Below, one piece after another: positions 16,949 through 26,257 of a DNA stretch of 64,000 nucleotides. The notes below the pieces were generated by a model, which was not told the DNA's origin, searched no databases, and saw nothing but the letters and a program-made list of their open reading frames with translations. Position numbers and translations under genes: made by a program. Position 1 is the stretch's first letter. Every line of letters starts with the position of its first letter. Origin of the DNA: Actinotignum urinale DSM 15805 (lineage in GTDB: Bacteria > Actinomycetota > Actinomycetes > Actinomycetales > Actinomycetaceae); NCBI RefSeq assembly GCF_000420445.1, contig NZ_ATUY01000010.1:1-64000 (forward strand). Direction: 5' to 3'.

Positions 16949-18067
16949 ATGAGCGATATGTACGATGAACTAAATGAGCTTGGCAGAGAAATTGACGAGA
17001 TAGCAGAACATCTCGGCGCCGTTCCAGAACCAGAACCCGGCGAGCCCGGCTATTCACTACACAGCTGGGAACGCATTATTCGTGCATGTCGAACCGCAAT
17101 GAAACCCGTAGACACAACCGATGGCCTGCGCCTGCCTATCGCTATTGGCCCGAACCTCAAACATGTGGAGCTCATCCCCATGAAGGACACCGCCGGGCGC
17201 TCCTACCTCAACTTGTACTGCCGGGTTGGCAAAGCCGATTTGATAGACATACACGGTTTAGCTGGCTGGGTTTTCACCACGTTCAGCCTCGGGGATGTAC
17301 GCATGATTGACGATCAAGCCTGCATCCATGTCGCGGTGCGGCTCTCAGGGCTCACAGTTTCCAGGCTGATGAATCTCGTCAAGTTCCTCGTCGTCGCAAC
17401 TATTGATGCCACAGCGGTTTTCGTGGGTGGTTTAGACAATGTTCCGCCAAAAAAGGGCGAGCTTTTCGGTGAGCAACCCATTGTGGGAATGAACGAATCT
17501 CTCGACATGGCGTTTACAACGAAACCCGAGGTTCATCCACACGTGGGTGCCACGCCCGGCGATGCCGATCAGTATAAAGAACGGGCCGACGTTGACGAAA
17601 GCTGGGCGAAGGCGCTGGAGCGCGTTAACATTGACGCAAGTCGCCCTGTTTTTTCATGGAAAGACGTTTTTCACGCCGTTACAGCTTTAATTCCAGAAAC
17701 GGAATGTGGCGAAAGCGTTGCGGACGCACTTCCCCTTCGCTGGTTATACCCATCAAAGAATGTGGGCGAATCGTCTTCAACAGAATCCGCAACACCCCCT
17801 ACAACTCTTGTTTTGATGCGAAACCAACTTCCCACCGGCGCGGACACCGTCACCGTGGCGTTCTTGGCAGGCGAAGCAACCCTAGATTCGGTCCCCCGGT
17901 TTTCTCAGCTTTGTGGCGAGTTAGCGGCAGGTGGCGTCGTCGTAGTTCATAATGACGTGTTGTATGTGCATGCATTTGAGCTGACCGGGCAAACATTGGC
18001 GTGGGTCATCGGGCAAATCGATTCAGCGGCCAATAATTATGCGACATTAATGGAAAATGCGAGCTAA
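16949..18067 (+). CDS. Hypothetical protein, possible YbjN/SseB-like fold
   Basis: I do not recognise this 372-residue acidic soluble protein with certainty. A central segment (about 85-155: RSYLNLYCRVGKADLIDIHG, GDVRMIDDQACIHVAVRL, then helices) has the strand-helix-strand-strand-helix pattern of YbjN/type III chaperone-like proteins. A second domain (about 285-370) starts with TTLVLMRNQLPTGADTVTVA. No signal peptide or membrane helix. TAAAAT lies six bases ahead of the ATG with no Shine-Dalgarno, so the mRNA may be leaderless. The downstream gene at 19204 shows a similar pattern. Confidence 0.55.
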   Translation: MSDMYDELNELGREIDEIAEHLGAVPEPEPGEPGYSLHSWERIIRACRTAMKPVDTTDGLRLPIAIGPNLKHVELIPMKDTAGRSYLNLYCRVGKADLIDIHGLAGWVFTTFSLGDVRMIDDQACIHVAVRLSGLTVSRLMNLVKFLVVATIDATAVFVGGLDNVPPKKGELFGEQPIVGMNESLDMAFTTKPEVHPHVGATPGDADQYKERADVDESWAKALERVNIDASRPVFSWKDVFHAVTALIPETECGESVADALPLRWLYPSKNVGESSSTESATPPTTLVLMRNQLPTGADTVTVAFLAGEATLDSVPRFSQLCGELAAGGVVVVHNDVLYVHAFELTGQTLAWVIGQIDSAANNYATLMENAS

Positions 18068-18218
18068 TTCCCTACCCGCATACATGTAGGTGATTGTTGG
18101 GGACGTATCGCATCCAGGGTTCAAGTTGTGGATACGGTAAGTCCGCGCTTTTGCAAGCTCGCACCTTTGACAAGCCAACGCTTTTGCAAGCCCGCGCACA
18201 CGGCAAACCTGCAATGCG

Positions 18219-19004
18219 CTAGTAGACTTCGGCCTCCGCTACGTTTTCCTTCACAACCTCGCGCAGTTCGCGTTCCTCGTCAAGAGCCATTGCCACAAGG
18301 TTTTCGGGATAGTAGAGGTTAGCCTTCTCTAGACCAAGAATTGCGGGGTAGAAACCGCCATATTCGCGGTACGCCATCCACACAAGGGGGAGATCTTTTA
18401 CCAAAGTATCTCCCAGCAATACGCCTATCCCTTGCCTTAAGGCGTGTGGCGAACGGCGTGTGCGAAGGTTTTCAAAGGCGCCACACACTGCGTCGAAACT
18501 ACCTGCGGTAACACGTGCGCGATCGAGAAGGCGCGAACCCAACCGTCGCGATTCCTCCATATAACGTTTATCCCCAGGAATCTGGTAACCCAAACAAGGC
18601 TGTGGATAATAATCGGGATTATCCACATCACGGATAGCGGCTTCCAAAGAAACTTCCCATCCCACAAATTTTCCGCCACTGCCCTTGGCAATCATGTCCA
18701 AATAGGCGTGAGTATCAAGAATAACGCCACTATCAATAGCGGTAACAGACCACAGGGTGAGCATCCAATCGTCGCGCCCGCGAGCAAACTGCGTTAACTG
18801 ATATTGCTGAATCCAACTGTTGCGGTCAAGGCGTTTTTGCGCATTCAGCGCCGCCGCGCGGGACGTAAACTCCATGCGATTTATCCATAGGCGAGGCGAC
18901 GTTAAAGGAGCTTCCTCTTTAATAATGTTAAGAAGTGCAATATCTATGGTGTCCTGAGAAATTTCCGGTAAATTAGCCGACATTTTTTTACGGAAAAACC
19001 TCAC
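18219..19004 (-). CDS. Hypothetical protein, possibly DUF3806-like
   Basis: The 261-residue protein has an N-terminal part (about 40-100: RMEFTSRAAALNAQKRL, then LWSVTAIDSG) that resembles small RraB-like domains, and a C-terminal part (about 190-255: QGIGVLLGDTLVKDLPLVWM, NLYYPENLVAMALD) resembling DUF3806. Function unknown; the family assignment is tentative. Two perfect DnaA-box sequences in inverted orientation lie inside the gene (18601-18609 and 18619-18627). It diverges from the gene at 19204. Confidence 0.5.
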   Translation of the reverse strand: MRFFRKKMSANLPEISQDTIDIALLNIIKEEAPLTSPRLWINRMEFTSRAAALNAQKRLDRNSWIQQYQLTQFARGRDDWMLTLWSVTAIDSGVILDTHAYLDMIAKGSGGKFVGWEVSLEAAIRDVDNPDYYPQPCLGYQIPGDKRYMEESRRLGSRLLDRARVTAGSFDAVCGAFENLRTRRSPHALRQGIGVLLGDTLVKDLPLVWMAYREYGGFYPAILGLEKANLYYPENLVAMALDEERELREVVKENVAEAEVY

Positions 19005-19203
19005 CGAAACCTCCTCCTTTGCGCATGACGATAAAAGTGTGTAACAAAATTAGCTTTCCCCTATTTTATCCGAAACGCACACTAATAACTTATTTTCTCG
19101 ACACGCATAATTCACCACACGGTAATCTCACATTGATCACGCCCAGGTTTACGATCTTCGTCCCACATATCTTGCCTAACCGTGTCATACTTAAGGGGTG
19201 AAT

Positions 19204-20400
19204 ATGAGCGAACCTTCTTGTGCACCCCGGACATCAGACACTTTGGACACGTGGAAGGCCGTGTGCGCCATCCTCGATGAATTTTCCACCGTTGACGCTA
19301 AGAACACCACCGACGATAGCGGAAACGACACTTTCCCCAATGAACACAAAGCTCACGGCGACGGAAAAGACACTGGGCACAACAGCGGAAACAACACCGG
19401 GCACAACAACGAAAACGACACCGCACATAATAACGGAAACAACACCGCGCACACAACGCCCCACACGAATGCTTCCGAATCGCGTATTATTCATATTTCT
19501 GGGCGCAGCATACTGTGCTGGCTAGGTATTTCCAGCCGTGAAACGACTCGCGAAGTCATCCATATTGCCACCCCAATTTCATCTCGAACTCAGCTTTCTG
19601 CGCGCGAAAATGAGCTTCTTCGCGCATCCGGAATCGACCCGAACAGCCCGGATTTAATGCAACTCATCCGCGATGCCCACGTGCTACCCCTTGGCGGAAT
19701 TCGGCTCATTCACGCCACCCCCTGCCTTCACTACACCGTTTCTCTTCCGACGACGGCATCACGCCTCGAACTGTTCCTCAAATTATGTGTGGCTCAGGCC
19801 CAAAGTTTGGAGGAGTCTCAAGACGCCCCAAACTCCCTAAAGGACTCGCACCCAACAGAGATTTCCTCCACTCTCACACGCGATGCGTCGACTCCCAGCA
19901 CGCAGGCTCCCAGCACGCAGGCCCACCACGGTTCTGCCCACCACGCTCAACGTTCCTCCACAAATTCAGCAACAACAAATGAACCCTTCTTGAACGCCGC
20001 CCGACTCTACGAAATATTGGTAACGGACTATAGGGCAATCTCCCGGGACGGTATCACCTATGAATTCAAAGTCGTGTGGCGAGCCGACAGTGATGCACAA
20101 ACCATCCGCGCGAGCTACGCACCCGTCGAAGGGCTCGGTAATTTCCTGTACATTCACGCCCCCATTCTGTTCTCGCCACGAGAAAAGGTTGCGCGCGAAA
20201 TCTTGACGGAGGTGTCGCGCTTGCTTGAAGGCGATGTCGTCATGGATTCGGGAGAGCTTCAGTTGCGTTTAACTTTGCCAATGGAAGGTTTAACCCGAGA
20301 AATGCTCGAAGAAAAACTTCGCAACTTCGCCGGTGCCGCAACTGCTTTGCGCCTCGATTTCGCTGGCGAAACGGATGATTCTCTTCTTACTTTCGGCTAA
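19204..20400 (+). CDS. Hypothetical protein, possible YbjN-like C-terminal domain
   Basis: The start is the ATG at 19204, with AAGGGG at 19193-19198; a GTG at 19198 is an alternative. The roughly 398-residue product has an Asn/Thr/His/Gly-rich stretch at about 40-88 (GHNSGNNTGHNNENDTAHNN pattern) encoded by tandemly similar DNA. A globular region follows (about 90-210), then a low-complexity Ser/Thr/Gln linker. The C-terminal domain (about 260-390: YEFKVVWRADSD, NFLYIHAPILFSPREKVARE, GDVVMDSGELQLRLTLP) has a YbjN-like pattern. Function unknown. Its stop shares bases with the stop of the convergent hrpB gene. Confidence 0.55.
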   Translation: MSEPSCAPRTSDTLDTWKAVCAILDEFSTVDAKNTTDDSGNDTFPNEHKAHGDGKDTGHNSGNNTGHNNENDTAHNNGNNTAHTTPHTNASESRIIHISGRSILCWLGISSRETTREVIHIATPISSRTQLSARENELLRASGIDPNSPDLMQLIRDAHVLPLGGIRLIHATPCLHYTVSLPTTASRLELFLKLCVAQAQSLEESQDAPNSLKDSHPTEISSTLTRDASTPSTQAPSTQAHHGSAHHAQRSSTNSATTNEPFLNAARLYEILVTDYRAISRDGITYEFKVVWRADSDAQTIRASYAPVEGLGNFLYIHAPILFSPREKVAREILTEVSRLLEGDVVMDSGELQLRLTLPMEGLTREMLEEKLRNFAGAATALRLDFAGETDDSLLTFG

Positions 20401-23357
20401 TTCGCGTCTCGTTTCTTTTTCGCGCGGCGCGTCGGTTGAGCATTAAGAGCGTCCTCCGGCCAGGGATGGCGCGGGTATCGTCCGCGCATTTCCGCGCGAA
20501 CTTGCACATAACTCCCCTCCCAAAAACCGCGCAAGTCGTCCGTTACAGCAAGCGGACGCTGTGCGGGAGAAAGCAACTCCAAGGTGAGCCGCACCTTTCC
20601 ACCCGCAAGAAGCGGGGCATTTTTCCAACCAAACGCCTCCTGAACACGCAAACGCACCACGGGACGCTCCTTGCTGTAATCCACTTGCCGCGTGTCTCCC
20701 GTCGGAACCTGGATTCTCGCGGGCGCGAGTTCGTCGATCTGCATGGAAAGTGGCCAGGGCAATAACCGCATGAGCATCTCCGCTGTTACAGATGCCCACT
20801 CCTTTCCGCGAGATGCTGCGTCAATCTCTATCCCCGCCCATTCTTCAACATGAGTTATTAAAAATTCGTTGCTCACATCAGGCCAACTATCCCCACATTC
20901 GCGTCGCAAGAACTCTATGCGTTGCCGGAGTTTTTCTGCTTCGTCGGTGAAAACGAGCGGAATTTCTCCGTCCTTAAGGGCGCGAATAAGGTATGTGCGG
21001 GCTTCGGCGGCATCAACCTTTTGCATATCAAGACTCGATATCTCTATGTTTCCCAAAAGTTCTCGGGTTCTTGCGTGTATTGTTCTTCCCGCTACATATA
21101 TTTCTGTTTCTTTATGACGAAGGTTTGCGCCTGCGCTCAATGCCATCTCTTTGGTGAGGGGCACAGCTGCGCGAATAAGGGCATCGGATTTCCCTGCACT
21201 GGACGAAATATCGGCTATGGCAAGCCATTCTTCCCCTTCTAGTGGCGAATTTTCAGGAAGAACGGCCCCTGTACCGTTCGCAAGGAGGTACCTGGAGGTG
21301 CGAGCGCGTCGCTGTGCAATATTTTCTGGATAGGCGTTTGCGATAACCAAGGCGAGGGCAGTGGCATTGTCACATTTCACCGGCGACGAATCTTTTTCTC
21401 GTGTTGCGACGTTATGGTTTTTTGCGCTGATTGTGTCGCTCATTCCTGCTTCATTATCGCCTTGGATTTGGTGACCTTGGCTTGAGTGGTGTCGGCTTGA
21501 GTGGCTTTGGGTTTGGTTACGTCGGCTTGAGTGGCTTTGGGTTTGGTTACGTCGGCTTGACTGGCCTTCGGTTAAGTAACCTTGGCTTGCGTGACGACTG
21601 CTGTTTCCGGGCTCAAGTGCTGGCAAATAATCCCCGCCTGCCCCGTCTGAGATTTCCCTTTCGCGTCGCCTAAGTTCTTTTTCGAAACGCCGAGTATTAT
21701 ATGCCCAGTCGGATCCCACGTATTTTCTCCACTGTGTGAAATCTGCACCGGGTATGCGTGGCTTATCCGCGAGCGCCGCGGCATATTGCGCTACCCTTTT
21801 TCTCCCCACAATATGTTCTGTTTCAAACATGGCGCGGGCGAGTCGAACATCGCTAGGGAATTGCGCATAGAGGGCACCATCCGGAATTGTTCCTTCCCCA
21901 TCCATAATTCCCAGACTGCGAAGGGTATGGCAAGCGGCCTGAACTGCAACGGTTGGCGGTTGATCGAGAAGGGGTAGTTGCGCAATTCCATCCACGCTTC
22001 CTGCCCATACGCAAGCGTTGAGCACGAAATCTGTAAGGTTTGCTATCCGTATTTCTGGTTCACTGTGGGCTGCGAGTCTCGCCCAGGTGTTTTCGCTCAT
22101 GCAACGGTAGGCGATTCCTGGGCCGAGGCGAGCCGCGCGTCCGGCGCGCTGTATTCCTGAGGCTTGTGATTCCATCACGGTCACGAGCCCGGATATTCCT
22201 CGCGCTATATCTTCGCGTGGTTCTCGGCTGAGTCCCCCGTCCACCACAATTCTCACTCCAGGCACGGTGAGCGAGGATTCGGCTATTGCGGTTGAAACAA
22301 TGACGCGACGGGTGTCGCTATTTCCGTCGAGCACTTTATCTTGCTCACGCGCGGTCATTCCTCCATGAAGAGGATAAATATCCACAGTATTTCCGCACAG
22401 TGACCTCAGGTTATCCACAACGTTATCCACTTCGCGCACCCCCGGGAGGAATACAAGAACGTCGCCCGTGGCTGTTTCTTGCAAAGCTGCTACACATATT
22501 CGCGCAACGTGTCCCAAAAATTCTTTCCTCACACCTGTAGCGCCCTCACGTGAAATGACGCCCAGCGCTTCATCTCCCCTCGCTGGCGGACAGTAGCGAA
22601 TGTGCAACGGGTGAATGTCGGCGGAAATATTTACTATTTCGGGCGGTGTTCCCAGGGTTTCGGCGAAAATTTTTTCAATTTTTCCCGTTTCCATCGTTGC
22701 TGACATGACGACGATAGCCAGGTCCTCCCGCAGGCTTGCCGTTTCCAAGCAGCATGCGAGGGTGAGGTCCGAGATCAGGTGCCTCTCATGTACTTCATCG
22801 AAAACTATGGCGGAAATTCCCACAAGTTCGGGATTTGTTTGTAGGTGGCGCAGAAGTACGCCGGGTGTCATGATTTCAATGAGTGTGCGTGGCGATGTTA
22901 CGCTTTCTGCGCGAACCGTATATCCCACGGTTTCTCCAACTTTTTCGCCTAAAAGTTGCGCTATTCGACGGGCAACCGCGCGCACCGCAACCCTGCGCGG
23001 TTGGGTGACGATTACTCGTTCCACTGCCGGACGTGAATCTGCGGAACGGGAATCTTCAAGACGCGCATCTGGGGTAAGCGCATCTTCGGCACCTGCATCT
23101 ACAGTACGCACATTTTCGCTGCGCTCATCAACGTTACGCACGCGAGATTTTTCCAAAATCCACTGGGCGAGAAGTGGTGGAACAATCGTCGTTTTTCCCG
23201 TTCCAGGAGGTGCCTGAATAATGCAAAATGGGAAGGATTCGCGAATAGCGTTCAGATGCTTGGCTACAGGCAATATCCGCGCAGAAACCTCTCCATCCTG
23301 CCCGGACTCACCTTCGAGAAGCCGATGTATCCTTGATATTACGCCGTTTTCTCTCAT
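20397..23357 (-). CDS. hrpB: ATP-dependent helicase HrpB
   Basis: A DExH-box helicase of the HrpB family. It has Walker A APPGTGKTT near residue 52, VTQPRRVAVRAVARR, DEVHERH motif II, SAT motif III, VSTAIAESSLTVPGVR and QRAGRAARLGPG motif VI, then the HrpB-specific C-terminal part. The ATG at 23357 is preferred because AAAGGCGG lies just upstream; 23372 is the alternative. At about 986 residues it is longer than the usual 800-860, because of an acidic insert near 90-115 and a Ser/Gln/His/Arg-rich repeat insert near 580-630. In other bacteria HrpB is an accessory RNA helicase of unclear role. Confidence 0.92.
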   Translation of the reverse strand: MRENGVISRIHRLLEGESGQDGEVSARILPVAKHLNAIRESFPFCIIQAPPGTGKTTIVPPLLAQWILEKSRVRNVDERSENVRTVDAGAEDALTPDARLEDSRSADSRPAVERVIVTQPRRVAVRAVARRIAQLLGEKVGETVGYTVRAESVTSPRTLIEIMTPGVLLRHLQTNPELVGISAIVFDEVHERHLISDLTLACCLETASLREDLAIVVMSATMETGKIEKIFAETLGTPPEIVNISADIHPLHIRYCPPARGDEALGVISREGATGVRKEFLGHVARICVAALQETATGDVLVFLPGVREVDNVVDNLRSLCGNTVDIYPLHGGMTAREQDKVLDGNSDTRRVIVSTAIAESSLTVPGVRIVVDGGLSREPREDIARGISGLVTVMESQASGIQRAGRAARLGPGIAYRCMSENTWARLAAHSEPEIRIANLTDFVLNACVWAGSVDGIAQLPLLDQPPTVAVQAACHTLRSLGIMDGEGTIPDGALYAQFPSDVRLARAMFETEHIVGRKRVAQYAAALADKPRIPGADFTQWRKYVGSDWAYNTRRFEKELRRREREISDGAGGDYLPALEPGNSSRHASQGYLTEGQSSRRNQTQSHSSRRNQTQSHSSRHHSSQGHQIQGDNEAGMSDTISAKNHNVATREKDSSPVKCDNATALALVIANAYPENIAQRRARTSRYLLANGTGAVLPENSPLEGEEWLAIADISSSAGKSDALIRAAVPLTKEMALSAGANLRHKETEIYVAGRTIHARTRELLGNIEISSLDMQKVDAAEARTYLIRALKDGEIPLVFTDEAEKLRQRIEFLRRECGDSWPDVSNEFLITHVEEWAGIEIDAASRGKEWASVTAEMLMRLLPWPLSMQIDELAPARIQVPTGDTRQVDYSKERPVVRLRVQEAFGWKNAPLLAGGKVRLTLELLSPAQRPLAVTDDLRGFWEGSYVQVRAEMRGRYPRHPWPEDALNAQPTRRAKKKRDAN
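21491..21580. repeat. 30-bp tandem repeat inside hrpB
   Basis: Copies at 21491-21520 and 21521-21550 are identical; 21551-21580 is a degenerate third. Each encodes SSRRNQTQSH. The insert lies between conserved blocks of HrpB and is probably an exposed linker. Confidence 0.88.
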
Positions 23358-23535
23358 GTCACCGCCTTTCATGGCCTCAAAAATACAACATTACAAACAA
23401 AATTGTGTGAAATCCAACTCGCTCTTGACGTTTACTCGCTCATACTTTGCCCTTTTATCCCCGTATTTCCAATAATCTCATGGTATTGTGACTTGGTGCT
23501 TTCGGGCACCACACTTTTTGTAAATTGGAGGATTT

Positions 23536-24114
23536 ATGTGTCACGAGAATAATAGCGAGTCCCAAGCGGGCTTATCTCACCCAAAAACTCTCGTTGCCTA
23601 TTTTTCACGCCCCGGTTTAAACATGTGGTACGACGACGAAAAGTACATGCTTGTTGGGCAAACGCAAGTGCTGGCAACACGGATTGCGCGAAAGCTCGGG
23701 GCTGATACTTTTGCCATCGAACCTATTCTTACTTACCCCGGCAATGTTGAGAATTGCAAAAACCGTCATAATCTCGAACTAGTCGCCAATCTTTATCCAC
23801 CGTTTACTCGCGACGTTCCCGATCTTGAGGGCTACGACGTGATTCTTATTGGTTTCCCGCTATGGCTCACAACGGTTCCGCGCATCGTACAAAACTTTAT
23901 TCGCAAGGCTGATATCGGGGAACGTCTTATTCTGCCTTTCTACACGTACAGTATTGAACCTGATGGTATTTTGGAACCGATTTTCAACGATTTAGCACCG
24001 GAAGCCACCTTGGGAACACCATTAACACTTCGTGGCGAAACTCTTGATGATCTTGAAAATGACGAAAAGATTCAAGAGTGGTTGACAAGCGCAGGGCTAA
24101 AGCCGATTTTCTAA
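23536..24114 (+). CDS. Flavodoxin-family protein
   Basis: The 192-residue protein has LVAYFSRPG (phosphate-binding loop start), VLATRIARKLGADTFAIEP, GYDVILIGFPLWLTTVPRIV and a C-terminal WLTSAGL. These are the marks of the flavodoxin_4 group, putative FMN-dependent electron carriers or oxidoreductases. The insertion GLNMWYDDEKYMLVGQTQ between loop and first helix is typical of that group. RBS GGAGG is well placed. It stands alone between hrpB and the terminator at 24356. A weak hairpin (CTGCCC 24132-24137 with GGGCAG 24153-24158) follows its stop; the rest of the gap to 24355 shows no gene. Confidence 0.85.
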   Translation: MCHENNSESQAGLSHPKTLVAYFSRPGLNMWYDDEKYMLVGQTQVLATRIARKLGADTFAIEPILTYPGNVENCKNRHNLELVANLYPPFTRDVPDLEGYDVILIGFPLWLTTVPRIVQNFIRKADIGERLILPFYTYSIEPDGILEPIFNDLAPEATLGTPLTLRGETLDDLENDEKIQEWLTSAGLKPIF

Positions 24115-24355
24115 TCAGCAAAAATTGTTGCCTGCCCTGTGTGCCTAGCGCCGGGCAGAAAATGAAGAACACGCTTGAGCAATAAGAAAACTGCGGTAGT
24201 CGCCAAAAACTCCTCAATATAACAATGGGGATAGTGGATAAAACGTGTTGGTTTCGGGGACTATTCCTTCGCATACCGGGCATTTTTTCTTGATATACCA
24301 AGGAAAATCAGGTGTAGAGTCAGTTTGGCTTAACTTTTGATTAGGTAAATAAATT

Positions 24356-24395
24356 GTGGGGGGTGTGGATTTCGGAAGAAATCCACACCCCCCAC
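24356..24395. terminator. Strong hairpin terminator
   Basis: GTGGGGGGTGTGGATTTC (24356-24373) pairs perfectly with 24378-24395 across a GGAA loop: 18 bp. On the minus strand it is followed by AATTTATTT. It serves the ddh gene (-) and probably the convergent flavodoxin gene. Confidence 0.88.
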
Positions 24396-24455
24396 AGGTT
24401 AATTCTAGAGAATTTACTTTGGTGGCCTTACGTTATGTAAGCCCAACCCCGTAGT

Positions 24456-25433
24456 TTAGAGCATGTGTGCGCGAAGCTCCGCCGGGGTTGCCGGATGAAG
24501 CTTTGCCGGAGGAACGTCGAAGAGGGTGATGGCGCCCTGCGCGCCCTCAGCATTCATGCGGACAACTGCACGAGCACATGCCACAAGAACAGAACCCGTG
24601 AATTCCGGGTTGGAATCCAGCTTGAGGTTGAAGTGAATAACATGCTGCACGCCTTCTGACGTCTTACCGAGGCGAATAACGTCTCCTCCGTGAGGCATTC
24701 CCGTGTGTTCAGCATCGAATTCTGCATCGCTAATGAAGTTAACGGTTGTGTTGTATTCGTCGAAGTAGTTCGGCATATTCACGATTTCGTCGCGAATCTT
24801 ATCCTTATCTGCGCCGTCTTCAGCAACAAGGTAAACAACACGTTCATGCTTTTCACGCACAGTCAGCTCTGCGTGTTCACCTCCGAGGATACGCTGGCGT
24901 GCTTCTTCCACAGGAATCGTGTACTGAACACCTTTCTTCACACCTTCGATACGACGAACGGCGTCTGAGTGCCCTTGGGAAAGACCCGGACCCCAGAATG
25001 TGTAGACGTCACTTTCGGGAAGGAAAGCTGCTCCGTACACGCGAAGAAGTGAGAAGAATCCGGGATCCCAACCGCCTGAAATAAGAGCGAGGTTGGAGCC
25101 ACCTTCTGCCGCTTTGTTAACTTCTTCAAAATGTTCCGGAATTTTTGCGTGGGTATCGAAAGAATCAACGACGTTGAACTTCTTCGCAATGATAGGTGTT
25201 TGAACATGAAGGTCTGTTGCGCTACCGCCACAGTTAACGACAACATCCACTTTATCGGCCCATGCGTCCACATCGTCCAGAGAAACAACAGGTGCGCCTT
25301 GTGTGGTAACAGACTCAGGATCACGGCGAGTGAAAACCGCTACCAGTTCCATATCCTTAGCATGTGCGATTGCTTTCTCGACACCACGGCCAAGATTACC
25401 GTATCCGTTAATTGCGACTTTGATTGTTGACAT
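24456..25433 (-). CDS. ddh: meso-Diaminopimelate dehydrogenase
   Basis: The 325-residue NADPH-dependent enzyme has the Rossmann start VAINGYGNLGRGVEKAI, VFTRRDPESV, NCGGSATDL, VDSFDTHAKIPEH, SGGWDPGFFSLLRV and GPGLSQGHSDAVRRI, all close to corynebacterial Ddh. It makes meso-diaminopimelate in one step from tetrahydrodipicolinate, for lysine and possibly peptidoglycan. Bacteria with this shortcut often lack or duplicate the longer succinylase route. RBS AAAGGATC precedes the ATG. The upstream TetR gene points the same way but is frameshifted. Confidence 0.95.
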   Translation of the reverse strand: MSTIKVAINGYGNLGRGVEKAIAHAKDMELVAVFTRRDPESVTTQGAPVVSLDDVDAWADKVDVVVNCGGSATDLHVQTPIIAKKFNVVDSFDTHAKIPEHFEEVNKAAEGGSNLALISGGWDPGFFSLLRVYGAAFLPESDVYTFWGPGLSQGHSDAVRRIEGVKKGVQYTIPVEEARQRILGGEHAELTVREKHERVVYLVAEDGADKDKIRDEIVNMPNYFDEYNTTVNFISDAEFDAEHTGMPHGGDVIRLGKTSEGVQHVIHFNLKLDSNPEFTGSVLVACARAVVRMNAEGAQGAITLFDVPPAKLHPATPAELRAHML

Positions 25434-25492
25434 GTGTGATCCTTTCTTCAGAACATTGTCTACGCAATGTGCATAAATGTAACGAAGAAATT

Positions 25493-26109
25493 TTAATCAC
25501 CTTTTTGCTCATTAGTCATTAGGAGAACAGCGTTTTTTGCTGTAGAACATACTATTGCCGGGGTTGCGCCGTGTTCAATTTGCTTAAAACCATCAACGAT
25601 GATGGCTCGCGTAAAGGATGCCCACACATCTGGGTGAGCTACCCCAAGGTCTTTCCAGCATTTATTCAGCATGTCATCAAAAAGTTGTGAACCGAGGCAA
25701 CTTTTCGAGCAACCTTGTTTTCCGCTTCTTTGCGAACAGGTTTTCCGCCCGAGTTGCGCATAAGTCCCATCAACCACTGATGCGAACTCCCCTCGGCAGA
25801 TTGTCTTATACATGCCGCCACGATTTCGGCCAAACGTTCTGCGGGAGTGCCGTTCATATTAATATCCTGCATGACTTGAGCACGCCACAGTGGAATATTT
25901 CTCTCCAGAACGAGTAAACGTAATTCATCTACAGATTGGACGTATCTGTAAATAGAGTTACGAGCCATTCCCGCTTTCACGGCAACAGCCCCTCCCGATA
26001 AGTGCCGACCATTACTTTCTCGCAAAAGGGCTTCGGCGGCGTCCACTAATTTACGTGTTTGCATTGCACGATGTTCATCAACTGTTGGTGCTTGTATTTT
26101 TGGCATCAT
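25493..26109 (-). pseudogene. TetR-family regulator, frameshifted
   Basis: Read from 26109, the first 140 residues are TetR-like, with HTH GGAVAVKAGMARNSIYRYVQ and continuing helices. The frame stops at 25666-25668 after VASVHNFLMTC. The next frame continues without a gap as FDDMLNKCWKDLGVAHPDVW and on to a stop near 25493, giving about 205 residues in all, a normal TetR length. The break falls at a run of five A on the plus strand (25679-25683); one more A would restore the frame. It is either a recent loss, phase variation, or a sequencing error. It lies upstream of ddh, which it may have regulated. Confidence 0.8.
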
Positions 26110-26257
26110 TACCTCCTTCTTTGATTGTAACCGATGAACATCAAATCTTAACCCGTTAATAATTAATTATTTGGAGGGAATTTCAGCAAAAATATCACAC
26201 TTCAGAGTAAGCTACTTTCGTACGTGTTTTATTGCCTTAATTACCGTGGAGAAACGA

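Noticed and set aside
18146-18191. Functional repeat after the gene at 16949
   Set aside because: CGCTTTTGCAAGC occurs twice 33 bp apart; too short and isolated to interpret.
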